This document shows positions 50,661-58,986 of a stretch of DNA of 64,000 nucleotides, in pieces. The notes beneath the pieces are model-generated. The model did no database searches and was not told the origin of the DNA. It saw only the letters and a list, made by a program, of their open reading frames with translations. The first letter of the stretch is position 1; each line of letters begins with the position of its first letter. The translations under genes and the position numbers were made by a program. Origin of the DNA: Phocaeicola_A sp045647865 (GTDB lineage: Bacteria > Bacteroidota > Bacteroidia > Bacteroidales > Bacteroidaceae); NCBI GenBank assembly GCA_045647865.1, contig JAZRMW010000061.1:1-64000 (forward strand), written 5' to 3'.

Positions 50661-52261
50661 TGCAAACGGTAAGTGATAGACAACAACATCTTCATGCGCA
50701 CCGCCTGCCCGCGCTGACGGGCCGGTTTCCAATTGGGCATGTTGCGGATCATGGCCACGGCCGAGGCTTTCAGTATCTCTTCCGCTTGGACAATTTCGTC
50801 TTTATGGGCTTCTTCTTTCCCCGATGCATAGGCGGTGACGATGACATCGCTCTTTTGATTAGGAGTGTCCAGCCTGGTAGCTTTCACATCGGTAATCCCA
50901 CCATCTTTCTGCACAATAAACTCGACGTGTACCGTACCCTGTACACCGTATTCAGCGGCTATTGACGGATAGCGGACGTTCCGGCTGATGTATTGCATCA
51001 GGGCTTTGCGGCCTCCAATGAACTCGGCAGGCTCTTCGGCTGTGATGAACACCTCATGGGCAGGGTCATCATCCATCGGCCGCTTCGTCTCAATCTCTAT
51101 CACACCGTTGGCTCCCCGTTCGCCCCAAATGGCTTGGCCTGTCGCTCCTTTCAACACGGTGATGTATTCAATATCTTCGGGGTTGATGCGGATGGCATCG
51201 GCCAAATCAGTATCTGTCATCTCTGACCAATTGAGCGTAGAGGTATCCACCACTTTTCCGTTCACGACAATGAGGGGCTGCTCCTCATCTGCCACTGCTT
51301 TTTCTTTTATGAAATAGATTTGTGGTGGTACAACATCAAGTTTCTTTTCTTGCTTTGGCTCAGCCGTAGCCACGATGGCCACTGCCGCGAGGGGAAGCAG
51401 ATAAAGGGCTTTCAGTGTCGAGCGGCCCGAGGACTTGGGTTGGAACATACGGGCCATGCGCTGCTTGGTTTTGCTCTCGTTGAAGGCATTCACCACGGGC
51501 ATCATGTTGGGATGCGTGGCGCGATGGATGAGCAGCAGGCAATACTCCCTAATGTCGAACCCTGCATCCAGCACCGAACGGTCGGCCTCATATTCATGAA
51601 TGTCCGACAGGTCTTCGCGCAACATCCATCCGAAGGGGACGAACCACAACAGGCGCACCACAACCTCGCAGAAAATCTTGTCGTAAGAGTGGCACAAACG
51701 GATGTGTGCCCGTTCGTGGGTGACGATGCTGGCCTTGTCCACATCGGCCGGTGCCAGCAAAATCCAGTGCAACCAACTGCACGAATTTCCCAAATCGTGG
51801 TTTACCAATACACAACCCTTGTCCATGCCCTCCACCTGAACGGGACGAGCCTGACGGATAATACGCACCGTGCGTACGATGGCCAGCAGATAGCGCAGAG
51901 CGAAAAACACTACACCTACTATATATAAGGTGAACAACCATTCCGTCCATCCAACAATGGGCAGGGAGGCTTGAGCCATATCGCCCTCTTCAGCAACAGC
52001 AATGGTGTCAGCTGCCATGGGCACACCTCTGACCTCTGCAATCTCTATCCTTGCAGAAGAGTCTGCCATCCATCCGAACAGTGTCGGCAAAGAGGTCTCC
52101 ACATGAACGAAAGGCAGCGCCACCGATGCCACCAGAATCAGCACCAGTACCGCCCGATTGAGCGAATGGAACGACTCGCGCCGCAGACAAATGCCGTAGA
52201 GCGAATAGAGCAGCGTCAATGCAACAGCTGCTTTGGCTATGTAAATGAGAAATGCTGTCAT
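50657..52261 (-). CDS. BlaR1/M56-type membrane metallopeptidase with plug-like and TonB C-terminal domains
   Basis: The 534-aa protein has four N-terminal TMs and an M56 zinc-peptidase site, HERAH, at residues 182-186. A further TM lies near 290. A TonB-receptor-plug-like segment follows (about 335-405; INPEDIEYITVLKGATGQAI), then a TonB C-terminal domain (about 430-530; RNVRYPSIAAEYGVQGTVHV). M56 sensors cleave BlaI-type repressors after a periplasmic signal; the BlaI gene is directly upstream. The fusion couples this sensor to TonB-like periplasmic domains. Confidence 0.9.
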   Translation of the reverse strand: MTAFLIYIAKAAVALTLLYSLYGICLRRESFHSLNRAVLVLILVASVALPFVHVETSLPTLFGWMADSSARIEIAEVRGVPMAADTIAVAEEGDMAQASLPIVGWTEWLFTLYIVGVVFFALRYLLAIVRTVRIIRQARPVQVEGMDKGCVLVNHDLGNSCSWLHWILLAPADVDKASIVTHERAHIRLCHSYDKIFCEVVVRLLWFVPFGWMLREDLSDIHEYEADRSVLDAGFDIREYCLLLIHRATHPNMMPVVNAFNESKTKQRMARMFQPKSSGRSTLKALYLLPLAAVAIVATAEPKQEKKLDVVPPQIYFIKEKAVADEEQPLIVVNGKVVDTSTLNWSEMTDTDLADAIRINPEDIEYITVLKGATGQAIWGERGANGVIEIETKRPMDDDPAHEVFITAEEPAEFIGGRKALMQYISRNVRYPSIAAEYGVQGTVHVEFIVQKDGGITDVKATRLDTPNQKSDVIVTAYASGKEEAHKDEIVQAEEILKASAVAMIRNMPNWKPARQRGQAVRMKMLLSITYRLQ

Positions 52262-52274
52262 ATCAATCAGTTTT

Positions 52275-52352
52275 TAGTGACAAGCTACGAGCTACGAGTG
52301 GCGGCTTCGCACCACATCACTTGTAGCTTGTAGCTCATCACTTGTCACTATT
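52275..52352. repeat. GAGCTACGA-type hairpin repeat
   Basis: AGTGACAAGCTACGAGCTAC pairs with the complementary GTAGCTTGTAGCTC and CTTGTCACT around a GC-rich loop. Members of the same family are at 12228-12296, 54285-54380 and 60070-60165. It lies between the BlaI and M56 genes, so it may adjust expression between them. Confidence 0.7.
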
Positions 52353-52782
52353 TCTTTTTCATCAAATCAGTGAGGAACTGCATCAATTCCGCTTCGGTGA
52401 GGCGCTCTTCGCTAACAAACTGAGAGACGACACTCAGGCACGAACCGTCGAAGTAACGGTCAACGAACGTGCCCAATTTACAGCGCCCATACTCTTGTTT
52501 ATCCACAATGGGTTGGTAGATATAGCCCCTTCCCTGTTGACGGTGCGTCAAGTACCCCTTGCGCTCCAGTGCCTGAAAGGCATTCTGTATGCCGTTTATC
52601 AACGGACGAGGTTCGGGGTAAAGTTGATATACCTCCTTGGGAGTACATTCGCCCAGTTGACTACCGCCTTCTTCCTCCTTGCAGGGCATAGTGCAAGTGG
52701 GATTGTCTTCTGCTCCTGCTTCGTTCGTCAGTTGCCAGATGTACTCCATCACTTCTTCTTCTTTTGCTGTCAGTTTTATCAT
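52348..52782 (-). CDS. BlaI/MecI-family transcriptional repressor
   Basis: The 144-aa protein starts with the family opening LTAKEEEVMEYIWQL and contains a winged-helix segment (NGIQNAFQALERKGYLTHRQQGRGYIYQP). An inserted stretch with Cys residues (about 24-48; CTMPCKEEEGG) is longer than in typical members. C-terminal dimerisation helices complete it. It should repress its own operon and be relieved when the adjacent M56 protein is activated. A -7 box on the minus strand is at 52952-52959. Confidence 0.92.
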   Translation of the reverse strand: MIKLTAKEEEVMEYIWQLTNEAGAEDNPTCTMPCKEEEGGSQLGECTPKEVYQLYPEPRPLINGIQNAFQALERKGYLTHRQQGRGYIYQPIVDKQEYGRCKLGTFVDRYFDGSCLSVVSQFVSEERLTEAELMQFLTDLMKKK

Positions 52783-52951
52783 ATTCTTTTGCTTAAATGA
52801 ACATAATTACATGTTAATCGCAAGCAAAATAAGGGTGAATATTTGATATACACAAGAAAGCAGAGCAGATTTTAAGAATTGTTTAATGTTGAAACATGCA
52901 TATAATAAGCATCGGTAAAGACAAAACTGTAAGGGTGTATAAATCAAGCCG

Positions 52952-52959
52952 CAAAAATA
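52952..52959 (-). promoter_or_regulatory. -7 promoter box upstream of the BlaI gene
   Basis: The minus strand reads TATTTTTG, about 170 bp above the BlaI start, implying a long leader if used. Confidence 0.35.
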
Positions 52960-52996
52960 GTCCCTGCTATTCTCTTTTACCATCTTCCATACAACA

Positions 52997-53085
52997 ATAA
53001 ATTTCCGTCCTTAAGTAAAAACTAACGAAAATATCGCAAGGAATTTGCACCATTTTATCATCTTTTACATTGTTCTATAGAATTT
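52997..53085. repeat. dispersed repeat, copy 2
   Basis: AAATTTCCGTCC, AACGAAAATATCGCAAGG and AATTTGC occur in the same order as at 42126-42228. Confidence 0.6.
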
Positions 53086-53285
53086 TTTGTTTGCAATCAA
53101 AAATTGGAGATGAAAGATGTGTACGTCCCCTATATGAAAGGTAGCAACATTGACTGGTATGATATAGCCCTCGGCCCCGTAACGCTTCAGACAAGTTGGA
53201 TGAAATAGAAATTTCTCTTCAAAAGATTCTTCCATGTCGGGAAATTTGAGTTATTTTGCATTCGGTAGAACATAAATGAGCAGTT

Positions 53286-53825
53286 ATGAAATTTAGAACA
53301 ATCTTTTTCGGTTTGTGCATTACAGTCATCAGTTGTAAAGGAGATAATAGTACAACAAAGAAATCTTCAGTAGTCGCTAATGATACAACAACTGTAGCTG
53401 CACAACAAGAGGAAGACATATACAAACAACAATCCGATACAATAATCTTCACACTTGATCAACCAGTCATCTTTCCCGAGGACATTATAAATGAAGAAGT
53501 TTTTCGAGTAGTGGAAGAAATGCCCGAATTTCCTGGTGGCATAGAGGCATTACAAGAGTATCTAAAGCCCAAAACCTATATACTAAAAAAAACATCTGAA
53601 CAGGCACGAGTTGTTGTCGAATTCATCGTTGACAAGACTGGAACATTGTGCGACTTCAAAATCCTCAGAAGCGTTGCCCCCGAATTGGATGCCGAAGCTA
53701 TCCGCATCTGCCAAACCATGCCTAAATGGATTCCTGGCAAACAAGGAGGAGAAGCTGTGGATGTAAGATTTATATTACCTATAACATTCCGATTCGCCCC
53801 TATCAATCAAACAAACTCTAAATAA
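53286..53825 (+). CDS. TonB C-terminal-domain lipoprotein
   Basis: The 179-aa product has a lipoprotein-like signal (TVISCKG, Cys about 18), a Gln/Thr-rich linker, and a TonB C-terminal domain (about 75-175; EEMPEFPGGIEALQEYLKP, ARVVVEFIVDKTGTLCDFKI). Like the 19568 protein it lacks the inner-membrane anchor of true TonB. It ends 9 bp before dtd and may be cotranscribed with it. Confidence 0.85.
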   Translation: MKFRTIFFGLCITVISCKGDNSTTKKSSVVANDTTTVAAQQEEDIYKQQSDTIIFTLDQPVIFPEDIINEEVFRVVEEMPEFPGGIEALQEYLKPKTYILKKTSEQARVVVEFIVDKTGTLCDFKILRSVAPELDAEAIRICQTMPKWIPGKQGGEAVDVRFILPITFRFAPINQTNSK

Positions 53826-53834
53826 ACAAATCAT

Positions 53835-54287
53835 ATGCGAACAGTCATACAACGCGTCAGCCACGCATCGGTAACCATCAATGGGACGGTGAAATCGGCC
53901 ATAAAGAAGGGATTACTGGTGCTCGTGGGCATTGAAGATACAGATACAGAAGAGGACATACAGTGGCTCTGCAAGAAAATTGTGGGACTACGAGTATTTG
54001 ACGACGAACAGGGAGTGATGAACAAGAACATCGTGGATGCTGGGGGCGACATCCTCGTCATCAGCCAATTTACCTTGTTTGCCTCGACGAAGAAGGGAAA
54101 TCGTCCGTCGTACATCCGCGCAGCCAAGCCGGACATCTCCATACCACTTTACGAGCATTTTTGTGAGGAGTTAAGCATTGCCCTCGGAAAACCAGTAGGC
54201 ACGGGCGAGTTCGGTGCCGACATGAAAGTGGAACTGCTGAACGATGGACCAGTAACGATTTGCATGGATACGAAGAACAAAGAGTGA
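53835..54287 (+). CDS. dtd: D-aminoacyl-tRNA deacylase
   Basis: The 150-aa enzyme has the Dtd signatures SQFTLFAST (catalytic Thr) and the C-terminal NDGPVTI cross-subunit Gly-Pro motif, at typical length. It removes D-amino acids and glycine mischarged on tRNA. In related genomes it follows uvrC closely; here about 13 kb of accessory genes separates them. Confidence 0.97.
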   Translation: MRTVIQRVSHASVTINGTVKSAIKKGLLVLVGIEDTDTEEDIQWLCKKIVGLRVFDDEQGVMNKNIVDAGGDILVISQFTLFASTKKGNRPSYIRAAKPDISIPLYEHFCEELSIALGKPVGTGEFGADMKVELLNDGPVTICMDTKNKE

Positions 54288-54380
54288 CAAGCTACAAGTG
54301 ACGAGCAACGAGCTACAAGTAACGAGTGAGCTGTATTAACTATCAATTTGTAGCTCGTAGCTCATAACTATTAACTGATT
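54285..54380. repeat. GAGCTACAAGT-type hairpin repeat
   Basis: AGTGACAAGCTACAAGTGAC and following ACGAGCTACAAGTAACGAG words pair with TTGTAGCTCGTAGCTC on the right. It overlaps the dtd stop codon and fills the gap to the MazG-like gene. It belongs with the elements at 52275-52352 and 60070-60165. Confidence 0.65.
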
Positions 54381-54710
54381 ATGACTTTACAAGAAGCACA
54401 AAAGACCGTTGACCGTTGGATAAAGACGTACGGCGTGCGCTACTTCAGCGAACTGACCAACATGGCCTGCCTCACCGAAGAGGTGGGCGAACTGGCACGT
54501 ATTATGGCCCGTACCTATGGTGACCAGTCGTTCAAGACGGGCGAAAAGCAAGACTTGGGTGACGAGATGGCCGACGTACTGTGGGTACTCCTTTGCTTGG
54601 CCAACCAGACGGGAGTTGACCTCACCGCCGCCTTTGAGCGTAACCTGCAAAAGAAGACGGAGCGGGACAAGACAAGGCACAAGGAAAATGAGAAATTAAC
54701 ACGAACATAA
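54381..54710 (+). CDS. MazG-like nucleotide pyrophosphohydrolase
   Basis: The 109-aa protein has the all-alpha NTP-pyrophosphatase metal motifs: EEVGELARIMAR (E-x2-E) and, further on, DEMADVLWVL (E-x2-D). It probably hydrolyses non-canonical or excess nucleoside triphosphates to monophosphates. Its stop codon lies inside the first unit of the phased array at 54703-54780. The dtd-mazG-deoC order is kept apart from the inserted bile-salt-hydrolase-like gene. Confidence 0.92.
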   Translation: MTLQEAQKTVDRWIKTYGVRYFSELTNMACLTEEVGELARIMARTYGDQSFKTGEKQDLGDEMADVLWVLLCLANQTGVDLTAAFERNLQKKTERDKTRHKENEKLTRT

Positions 54711-54780
54711 GTTCATGACCCAACGCACTTATGTTAAATTCGATTTTAACATAGGTTCATAGGCTAATGAACTTATATTC
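54703..54780. repeat. array of four GAACATAAGTTC-type units at exact 22-bp spacing, alternating orientation
   Basis: Units start at 54703 (GAACATAAGTTC), 54725 (GCACTTATGTTA), 54747 (TAACATAGGTTC) and 54769 (GAACTTATATTC). Spacing is exactly 22 bp and orientation alternates, so the whole can fold into nested hairpins. The array fills the gap between convergent genes and contains the MazG-like stop codon. Confidence 0.92.
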
Positions 54781-54800
54781 GTAAAAAATAGTACTAAAAA

Positions 54801-55883
54801 CTATTTTACATTTACCATTTCTACCGGTTGTTTCTTGACTGCATCCAAGGGGTGGAATTGATACAGGACTTTATCGAAATCAATCGCTTTCAAATCAATA
54901 CAACGGATATTACTATTGTACATGGTGCGATAGTAAATCATGCAATTGTGTGTGTCTGAAGCGACCGTGAATTGAGTGGCGCTCGGCACATCGGCAGGAG
55001 ATTTTCCCCATGGAAATTCAGTGCCTGCGGGAATATCGAAGTTGTTCAGTATGTGAAAAACTTGGAAGACACTCTCCTCTGCACTCGGTTGCTGTGCGGC
55101 GGTCAATTGGAAAATGGTGGCACGCACAAATCTTGACGGCGGAGTGAAATCACCCGGCAAACCCAATAATCCGCTCCCGTGGCCAAAAGATTTTCCTTCC
55201 ACAGGGCCGAAATTATGTTCAGGCAAAGTCCCCGGTTGCAAGTTGACATAGTTGTTCAGATTCGTCCAATGCCACTCAATGCCCGGCGAATTGGTCAACA
55301 CACCCAAAGGATTGTCATAGAAATGCATCTCTTGGTTCACTATCTCAAGCACAATCTGACGGCCTGATGCTTCGGTAAAGCGCCAATGAACAGTAGATGC
55401 CCGCGGATCGATGCCGATGACACGCACCTTTTCAAGGGCCTTCTTCACCTCATCTACCGAACTGCACTCACCAAGGACGTATGAAACCAACTGAAAATCG
55501 GCCAAACACCTCTCTTTATGTGCCGCATCATAGGGTTGATACTCTCCATAATTCGGGAAATAGAAAAGACCGGCAGAGAGTCCTTTCTCGTTAAGTCCCT
55601 CCACCATAAACTCTTTTTGCTCGACGGCCAAGCCTACAAAGCCGTATTTGGTCTTGAACTTCATGCCATCCATACCCGAAGGGGTCAACGATTGAAGCTC
55701 CTGATTGCGAGGTACCACCACATACAGGGTATTCATCACGCTCTCGGCCCATTCGATGGTACGGGCCGCTACAGTAGCTCCATCTTTACTCTTTAGCGTA
55801 ATACCTGTACAAGCATTGGCAGGGATATGAGCCGTAAATCCACAAGCTGATAACAATAAAACTGATAACATTCTTTTGTCCAT
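54801..55883 (-). CDS. linear amide C-N hydrolase (choloylglycine/bile-salt hydrolase family)
   Basis: The 360-aa protein has a signal peptide ending IPANA, so that cleavage exposes Cys 25 as the N-terminal nucleophile (CTGITLKSKDGATVAARTIEW, written here as the segments CTGITLKSKDG and ARTIEW). The conserved LTNSPGIEWHWTNLNNY segment holds the Asn of the Ntn-hydrolase site. It probably cleaves bile-salt or other amide bonds in the periplasm or outside the cell; the substrate is not settled by sequence alone. It faces the MazG-like gene convergently. Confidence 0.9.
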   Translation of the reverse strand: MDKRMLSVLLLSACGFTAHIPANACTGITLKSKDGATVAARTIEWAESVMNTLYVVVPRNQELQSLTPSGMDGMKFKTKYGFVGLAVEQKEFMVEGLNEKGLSAGLFYFPNYGEYQPYDAAHKERCLADFQLVSYVLGECSSVDEVKKALEKVRVIGIDPRASTVHWRFTEASGRQIVLEIVNQEMHFYDNPLGVLTNSPGIEWHWTNLNNYVNLQPGTLPEHNFGPVEGKSFGHGSGLLGLPGDFTPPSRFVRATIFQLTAAQQPSAEESVFQVFHILNNFDIPAGTEFPWGKSPADVPSATQFTVASDTHNCMIYYRTMYNSNIRCIDLKAIDFDKVLYQFHPLDAVKKQPVEMVNVK

Positions 55884-56011
55884 AATTGTACAACATTAAT
55901 AATTGGAATCATACAACAAAAAGGAAAGGGAGTATGTTTGATAAAATCATAAAAATCATCACAAAAGTGCTCTATTCTCCTCATTCCTTTTGATTATGCC
56001 GACGTTTTGCG

Positions 56012-56019
56012 TACCTTTG
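56012..56019 (+). promoter_or_regulatory. -7 promoter box for deoC
   Basis: TACCTTTG, 75 bp upstream of the deoC start. Confidence 0.55.
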
Positions 56020-56093
56020 CCGCATGAAAGATTTACGACTTTGGAGTAAAACTCATAAACTTAAAAACTAACAAACTTAAAATCTCAATAATT

Positions 56094-57053
56094 ATGACCC
56101 ATTATCACGACCACGATTGTGACTGTGGATGCGGACACGAGCATGACCACTTCCACGAAGAAGATTTCAGCAACCAGGACAAGTACCACGAAGCCTTGGC
56201 TCTGTATGATACAGAACTGAGCGACGAACATGTACAAGGACAAGTTTCACGCCTGCTTGAACATGTCAGCGAAAATGATACACCTGAGGTAAAGAAAACA
56301 CTTTTCGGTTGTCTTGACCTCACCACACTGAAGTGTACCGACAACGAAGAGAGCGTACTCAGCTTTGTCGAAAAAGTCAATACTCTGGACGAAGAGCACC
56401 CCGATTTGCCTCACGTTGCAGCCCTCTGTGTCTATCCCTGCTTTGCCGGCATCGTCAACGAATCATTGCAAGCTGAGGGAGTAGAAGTAGCTTGTGTCAG
56501 TGGCGGATTCCCCTCTTCCCAAACATTCATGGAGGTGAAAATTGCCGAAACCAGCCTCGCTTTGCACGAGGGAGCAACAGAGATTGACGTGGTTATCCCC
56601 GTAGGAAAGTTCCTTAGCGGTGACTACGAAGGCATGTGCGACGAGTTGCAGGAACTGAAAGCCCTTTGCGGTGACCACACATTAAAAGTCATCCTGGAAA
56701 CTGGTGTACTGAAGTCTGCAGCCAACATCAAGCGTGCAGCTCTACTGGCAATGTACAGCGGAGCCGACTTCATCAAAACTTCTACAGGAAAAGAGACCGT
56801 AAGCGCTACTCCTGAAGCAGCCTTTGTCATGTGCCAAGCCATCAAGGAGTATTATGCCAAAACTGGCCGTAAAATCGGTTTTAAGGCCGCTGGAGGCATC
56901 AATACAGTACAAGATGCTCTCGCCTACTACACCATCGTCAAAGAACTGTTAGGCGAAGAATGGCTCACTCCTACCCTTTTCCGCATCGGCACCAGCCGCT
57001 TGGCAAATCTGCTGCTCACGGAGATTCTGGGCGAAGAAGTGAAGATCTTCTAA
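56094..57053 (+). CDS. deoC: deoxyribose-phosphate aldolase with His/Cys-rich N-terminus
   Basis: The 319-aa enzyme has the Schiff-base Lys in GADFIKTSTGK and the second conserved Lys in IGFKAAGGINT. It splits 2-deoxyribose-5-phosphate into glyceraldehyde-3-phosphate and acetaldehyde in nucleoside catabolism. Residues 3-24 form an unusual His/Asp/Cys-rich stretch (HYHDHDCDCGCGHEHDHFH) resembling a metal-binding tail, followed by a helical extension, so the protein is about 70-90 residues longer than compact DeoC forms. Confidence 0.95.
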   Translation: MTHYHDHDCDCGCGHEHDHFHEEDFSNQDKYHEALALYDTELSDEHVQGQVSRLLEHVSENDTPEVKKTLFGCLDLTTLKCTDNEESVLSFVEKVNTLDEEHPDLPHVAALCVYPCFAGIVNESLQAEGVEVACVSGGFPSSQTFMEVKIAETSLALHEGATEIDVVIPVGKFLSGDYEGMCDELQELKALCGDHTLKVILETGVLKSAANIKRAALLAMYSGADFIKTSTGKETVSATPEAAFVMCQAIKEYYAKTGRKIGFKAAGGINTVQDALAYYTIVKELLGEEWLTPTLFRIGTSRLANLLLTEILGEEVKIF

Positions 57054-57080
57054 TTTCGAACAACCCTAAAACCCCAACTA

Positions 57081-57136
57081 CAGATTACGCAGATTACTAC
57101 ACGCACATTGGGTGTAGCAATCTGCGTAATCTTCGT
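57081..57136. repeat. hairpin of GATTACGCAGATT words
   Basis: CAGATTACGCAGATTACTAC pairs with the complementary GTAGCAATCTGCGTAATC around a short loop, directly after deoC. Word usage (GATTnCGC) resembles the MITE-like elements at 15081 and 25829, but the centre differs. It may serve as the deoC terminator. The remaining gap to 57346 holds only the promoter below. Confidence 0.7.
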
Positions 57137-57301
57137 TATTATCCTTATCAGGTTAAATTCCTGCATTTATACAGAAAATCGCACAAATCAAGTATAAAAA
57201 CCGACAAACTTCTATCCAACAGAAAACTTTCTTTTTTACATTCTCTCCAAACAGAACAAATCTGCAGTCTTTTTCGTCAGATTGAAAAAAGAAAAAAGCC
57301 G

Positions 57302-57309
57302 TACCTTTG
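57302..57309 (+). promoter_or_regulatory. -7 promoter box for the metallophosphoesterase
   Basis: TACCTTTG, 38 bp upstream of the start codon. Confidence 0.6.
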
Positions 57310-57346
57310 CATTGCCAAACAAAGAAAGGAATAAAGAAAAAAGGCA

Positions 57347-58159
57347 ATGGTAAACAAAAACAGGATAATCATTCTTACATTGACACTAATCACCAGTTTG
57401 ACCGGGTGCGACACGGTTGAATACCACCCTTACGACGCCCGTATCGAAGGGATGACAAACATCAATAGCCGAAACATTGTACGCATTGAAGAGAGCCTGA
57501 AAGGCTGCGAAACATTCCGCTTCGCCTTCATCACCGACACACAACGCTGGTACGACGAAACTGAAGATGTCGTACAAGCTATCAATAAACGAACAGACAT
57601 CGACTTTGTCATCCACGGTGGCGACCTCACAGACTTCGGAGCAACCAAAGAACTGTTGTGGCAACGCGATATATTAAACGGACTAAAGATTCCTTACGTG
57701 TGTCTCATCGGAAACCACGATTGCTTAGGTACGGGCGAAGAAGTTTTCAACAAGGTGTTCGGCGACCCCAATTTCAGTTTCACTGCAGGAGACGTGCACT
57801 TTGTCTGCTTGAACACCAACGCTCTTGAGTACGATTACTCAGAACCTGTCCCCGACTTCAAATTCATACGTCACGAACGGGATTCTTTTCCCCAAACAGC
57901 CAAACGAACCCTGTTTGCCATGCACACCAAGCCAGGAGACGAACAATTCAACAACAACGTAGCCAATATTTTCCAACGCGTCCTTCTCACCTACCCCAAC
58001 CCACTCTGCTGCATTTATGGACACGGACACAAACTGGCAGCTGACGACCTGTATGGCAACGGACTAATGTACTACCAATGCAGTAACATCAAAGACAGAA
58101 TATACATGATATTTACCATCAACAAGGAGGGTTATGAATATGAGACAGTTTGTTTTTAG
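57347..58159 (+). CDS. calcineurin-like metallophosphoesterase lipoprotein
   Basis: The 270-aa product has a lipoprotein signal (SLTGC, about Cys 21) and the complete metallophosphoesterase motif series: FITDTQ (D-x-x), HGGDLTDFG (GD), IGNHDCLG (GNHD), AMHTKPGD (H) and YGHGHK (GHxH). It should hydrolyse phosphate esters in the envelope; the substrate is unknown. It overlaps the following gene by 26 bp. Confidence 0.9.
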   Translation: MVNKNRIIILTLTLITSLTGCDTVEYHPYDARIEGMTNINSRNIVRIEESLKGCETFRFAFITDTQRWYDETEDVVQAINKRTDIDFVIHGGDLTDFGATKELLWQRDILNGLKIPYVCLIGNHDCLGTGEEVFNKVFGDPNFSFTAGDVHFVCLNTNALEYDYSEPVPDFKFIRHERDSFPQTAKRTLFAMHTKPGDEQFNNNVANIFQRVLLTYPNPLCCIYGHGHKLAADDLYGNGLMYYQCSNIKDRIYMIFTINKEGYEYETVCF

Positions 58160-58808
58160 CCTACTGATGTTTGTCTGCACCTGCCAATGGAGCCTTGCCA
58201 ATCCCATCAAATGGGAGATTGAAAAAGCCGACACACTGATGAGTAAATACGAAAAACGCATATACAACTACCACAAGCAATGGCATAACCTGATTCCTAC
58301 CCACACAGCCATTCAGTATGCGGGCAGTATAGGTGCCGTGTCTGTAGGATTAGGATGGGACTATGGAAAGCGAGATCGATGGGAAACCACCGTGATGTTA
58401 GGCTATCTGCCCAAATACCATTCGGACAAAAATAAAATAACTTTCACACTGAAACAAAATTACACGCTATGGAGTCTGCCACTGAAACACGAGCAGTTGA
58501 CTGTAGAGCCACTCACATGCGGTTTGTTTTTCAACACCATCTTCAGTGAAGAATTCTGGGTAGAAGAACCCGACCGTTATCCCAAAGGATATTATGGGTT
58601 TTCAACACGCATCCGCACACACCTCTTCGTCGGACAACGACTGACCCATCACTTCAAGGGGAAAAACAAACGTCACAAAAGCGTTACTCTCTATTATGAA
58701 CTGAACACATGCGACCTCTATGTTGCAAGTCTGTTTACCAATCCGGACTATCTAAACCTAACTGACATTTTACATCTTGGAGCCGGAATAAAGATTCAGT
58801 TATTTTAA
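58134..58808 (+). CDS. exported protein of unknown function, probable small outer-membrane barrel
   Basis: The 224-aa protein has a signal peptide (CQWSLANP, cleaved about residue 24) and regularly alternating strands (SIGAVSVGLGWDYGKRDRWE, KSVTLYYELNTCDLYVA) ending in an aromatic-hydrophobic C-terminus (GAGIKIQLF), as in small outer-membrane barrels. I do not recognise the family. The start may be 58134 or the ATG at 58140. The 26-bp overlap with the phosphoesterase gene implies translational coupling. Confidence 0.8.
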   Translation: MNMRQFVFSLLMFVCTCQWSLANPIKWEIEKADTLMSKYEKRIYNYHKQWHNLIPTHTAIQYAGSIGAVSVGLGWDYGKRDRWETTVMLGYLPKYHSDKNKITFTLKQNYTLWSLPLKHEQLTVEPLTCGLFFNTIFSEEFWVEEPDRYPKGYYGFSTRIRTHLFVGQRLTHHFKGKNKRHKSVTLYYELNTCDLYVASLFTNPDYLNLTDILHLGAGIKIQLF

Positions 58809-58986
58809 CAGCAATACATAATAAAACAAGAAAGGAATGGATACAGGAAATCGCAGAAAAACAGGTTAAATCTGCATAAAACGAACATATCAGCTATAAA
58901 AAACAGCGAAATTAATATAAATAATAAACCATAAAGGTTTAAATAAAAAGAATGAAGATTAAGAAATAAACAAACAATACAGAATC

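Larger units (their letters stand above)
52783..53285. other. gene-free region with decayed repeat copies
   Basis: About 500 bp without a supported gene. It holds a BlaI promoter box (52952-52959), the dispersed repeat copy 2 (52997-53085), and short matches to the 45635-45975 gap (TGAAAGGTAGCA at 53135 and CCGTAACGCTTCAG at 53177). Confidence 0.6.
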
